Part shown: piece after piece, positions 21,325-22,168 of the stretch
How the letters are laid out: every line of letters begins with the position of its first letter
Position numbering within the stretch: the stretch's first letter is position 1
From: Candidatus Gastranaerophilales bacterium
Lineage (GTDB): Bacteria; Cyanobacteriota; Vampirovibrionia; Gastranaerophilales; Gastranaerophilaceae
NCBI GenBank assembly: GCA_900548405.1
Contig: UNSJ01000033.1
Coordinates: 1-22,168, forward strand
Direction: 5' to 3'
Length of the DNA: 22,168 nucleotides
Position numbers and translations under genes: made by a program
The notes under the pieces: generated by a model
Told to the model about the DNA's origin: nothing
Seen by the model: the letters and a program-made list of their open reading frames with translations, nothing else
The model's database searches: none

Positions 21325-22168
21325 TTATGCTGCTTGAGCTGTTGGTTGTTGCGGGTTCAAAGCCGGTTGAGGTTTTGCTGCCGGTTCTTCCATTTTGCTC
21401 AATTTATCTAAAGCTGCAGCAGCTGCTTCTTGAACATTTTTGTCCTGGTCGTTCTTAGCGATTGTGAACAATGTGTTCAAGTCTTGTTTATAAGCAGGTT
21501 GTTGGATATAGCTTAATGCTTCAATAGCTGATGTTCTTACCATAGGGTTAGGGTTGTTTTTCAATTGTTCAACAATTGTAACTGCTCCGGGAAGTTCTGT
21601 TAAAGGAACTGTTGAGCCTGTTAATTTAGCAACTTCATCGCCGTATAGTTTTTGCATTATTGATGCAGTGAACATTGCATAGCTTTTATTTCTTTCAGAT
21701 TGTTCCATCGGTGTGATAGTTGTAGCTAATTTTTTATCAGCTTCTGAAAGTTGTTCACCTTTCATTAATTTTTGTCTTGCAGCAATTTGTTCAGCAGTAG
21801 GACCTGCTAATTTGCTTGAATCATTATTTACGATTGTAGTTAAAGCATTAATAACTTTTTCGTCTAATAATTCAGTTGCTTTTTGCGGTTCATCTTTTAC
21901 CATATTTGCAATTTCTTCCATAGCATTTGCTTGAACTTCATAGTCAGGGTTTGTTAATTTAGCGATGAAAGAATTCAAATCAACTTGAGGTGCCATTGGA
22001 ACAGGTGATTCAACTTCAACTTTCGGAGTATCTGCGGCAGCTGCTTCTGCTTGAGCAGGTTGAGTTACAACAGGAGCCGGAGCGTTAATGTTTTGTTGTT
22101 GAATTACTTGTTGAGGAGCAACAGCTTGTGCAACAGCAGGTTCAGCAATTTGTGGTGCCGGAGCTGCA
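21325..22168 (-). CDS. HEAT-repeat-like protein with Ala/Pro/Gln-rich N-terminus (5' end outside window)
   Basis: The frame stays open from the stop at 21325-21327 to the window edge, so the ATG at 21994-21996 is internal and the gene is cut at its 5' end. The visible N-terminal part (about 57 residues) is Ala/Pro/Gln/Val-rich and disordered. The body has helix pairs typical of HEAT repeats: LNSFIAKLTNPDYEVQANAMEEIANMVKDEP and later VEQLKNNPNPMVRTSAIEALSYIQQ and LFTIAKNDQDKNVQEAAAAALDKLSKM. A Pro/Gln/Ala tail ends the protein. HEAT repeats usually mediate protein-protein contacts; no catalytic motif is seen. Function unknown. Terminated by the hairpin at 21266-21299. Confidence 0.8.
   Translation of the reverse strand, partial: AAPAPQIAEPAVAQAVAPQQVIQQQNINAPAPVVTQPAQAEAAAADTPKVEVESPVPMAPQVDLNSFIAKLTNPDYEVQANAMEEIANMVKDEPQKATELLDEKVINALTTIVNNDSSKLAGPTAEQIAARQKLMKGEQLSEADKKLATTITPMEQSERNKSYAMFTASIMQKLYGDEVAKLTGSTVPLTELPGAVTIVEQLKNNPNPMVRTSAIEALSYIQQPAYKQDLNTLFTIAKNDQDKNVQEAAAAALDKLSKMEEPAAKPQPALNPQQPTAQAA

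Noticed and set aside
1..22168. CRISPR arrays, tRNA or rRNA genes, insertion sequences, prophage genes
   Set aside because: No regularly spaced repeats, cloverleaf-like or conserved RNA sequences, transposases, integrases or phage structural genes were seen.

Overview
The window is AT-rich, densely coding DNA. It most resembles a gut member of the non-photosynthetic cyanobacterial lineage Vampirovibrionia/Melainabacteria (order Gastranaerophilales). The reasons are the prepilin N-terminus GFTLAEVLVTLGIIGVVSAMT (two paralogues), flagellar export genes scattered in small clusters, SD-led genes mixed with apparently leaderless ones, and many secreted or low-complexity proteins without close named families. 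The assignment is from recalled family knowledge, not from a search.

Layout. Positions 1-360: possible tail of an upstream gene, a G-poor stretch with no convincing gene, and a strong terminator. 362-2275 (-): GH38 alpha-mannosidase-like enzyme. 2427-3220 (+): a type IV pilin-like gene interrupted by a G10 tract. 3311-4168 (+): a secreted Asn/Tyr-rich protein whose start codon lies inside a 14-bp hairpin. 4262-6443 (+): flagellar cluster (FliJ-like, FliK-like, FlgE/F/G-family), closed by a terminator sitting inside the end of the convergent TOPRIM gene (6499-7473, -). 7575-10707 (+): a papain/C39-fold-like protein and a 5'-nucleotidase-family phosphoesterase, both without an obvious signal peptide. 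10704-14003 (-): metF, deoC, flhB and a FliA-like sigma factor, read right to left. 14047-16636 (+): a two-repeat HPP-like membrane protein and a SulP/STAS anion transporter. 16689-17443 (+): a second pilin-like gene, again with a G10 tract. 17481-19745 (-): an unusual 754-residue phosphohexomutase. 19859-21247 (+): two tandem PlsC-type acyltransferases. 21325-22168 (-): a HEAT-repeat protein truncated by the window end.

The most interesting signal is the pair of pilin-like genes 14 kb apart. Both have the same leader, an ATG-AAA-AGA start, a run of exactly ten G six to seven codons later, and then the prepilin cleavage motif in another reading frame. In both, ten G gives a peptide of 12-13 residues and a stop. 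Eleven (or eight) G would fuse the start to the pilin and give matching N-termini (MKR-x4-GGG-x-N-LSS-GFTLAE). This is the layout expected of slipped-strand phase variation, here apparently OFF at both loci. The first copy also carries a 96-bp in-frame insert that duplicates the GFTLAE motif and contains a perfect 9-bp hairpin.

How the parts may work together (inference): flagellar export (FlhB, FliJ, FliK, hook-family protein, sigma-28-like factor), switchable pilin-like surface proteins and a secreted Asn/Tyr-rich protein make this a surface-structure region interspersed with housekeeping metabolism (one-carbon, deoxynucleoside and hexose-phosphate metabolism, phospholipid acylation).
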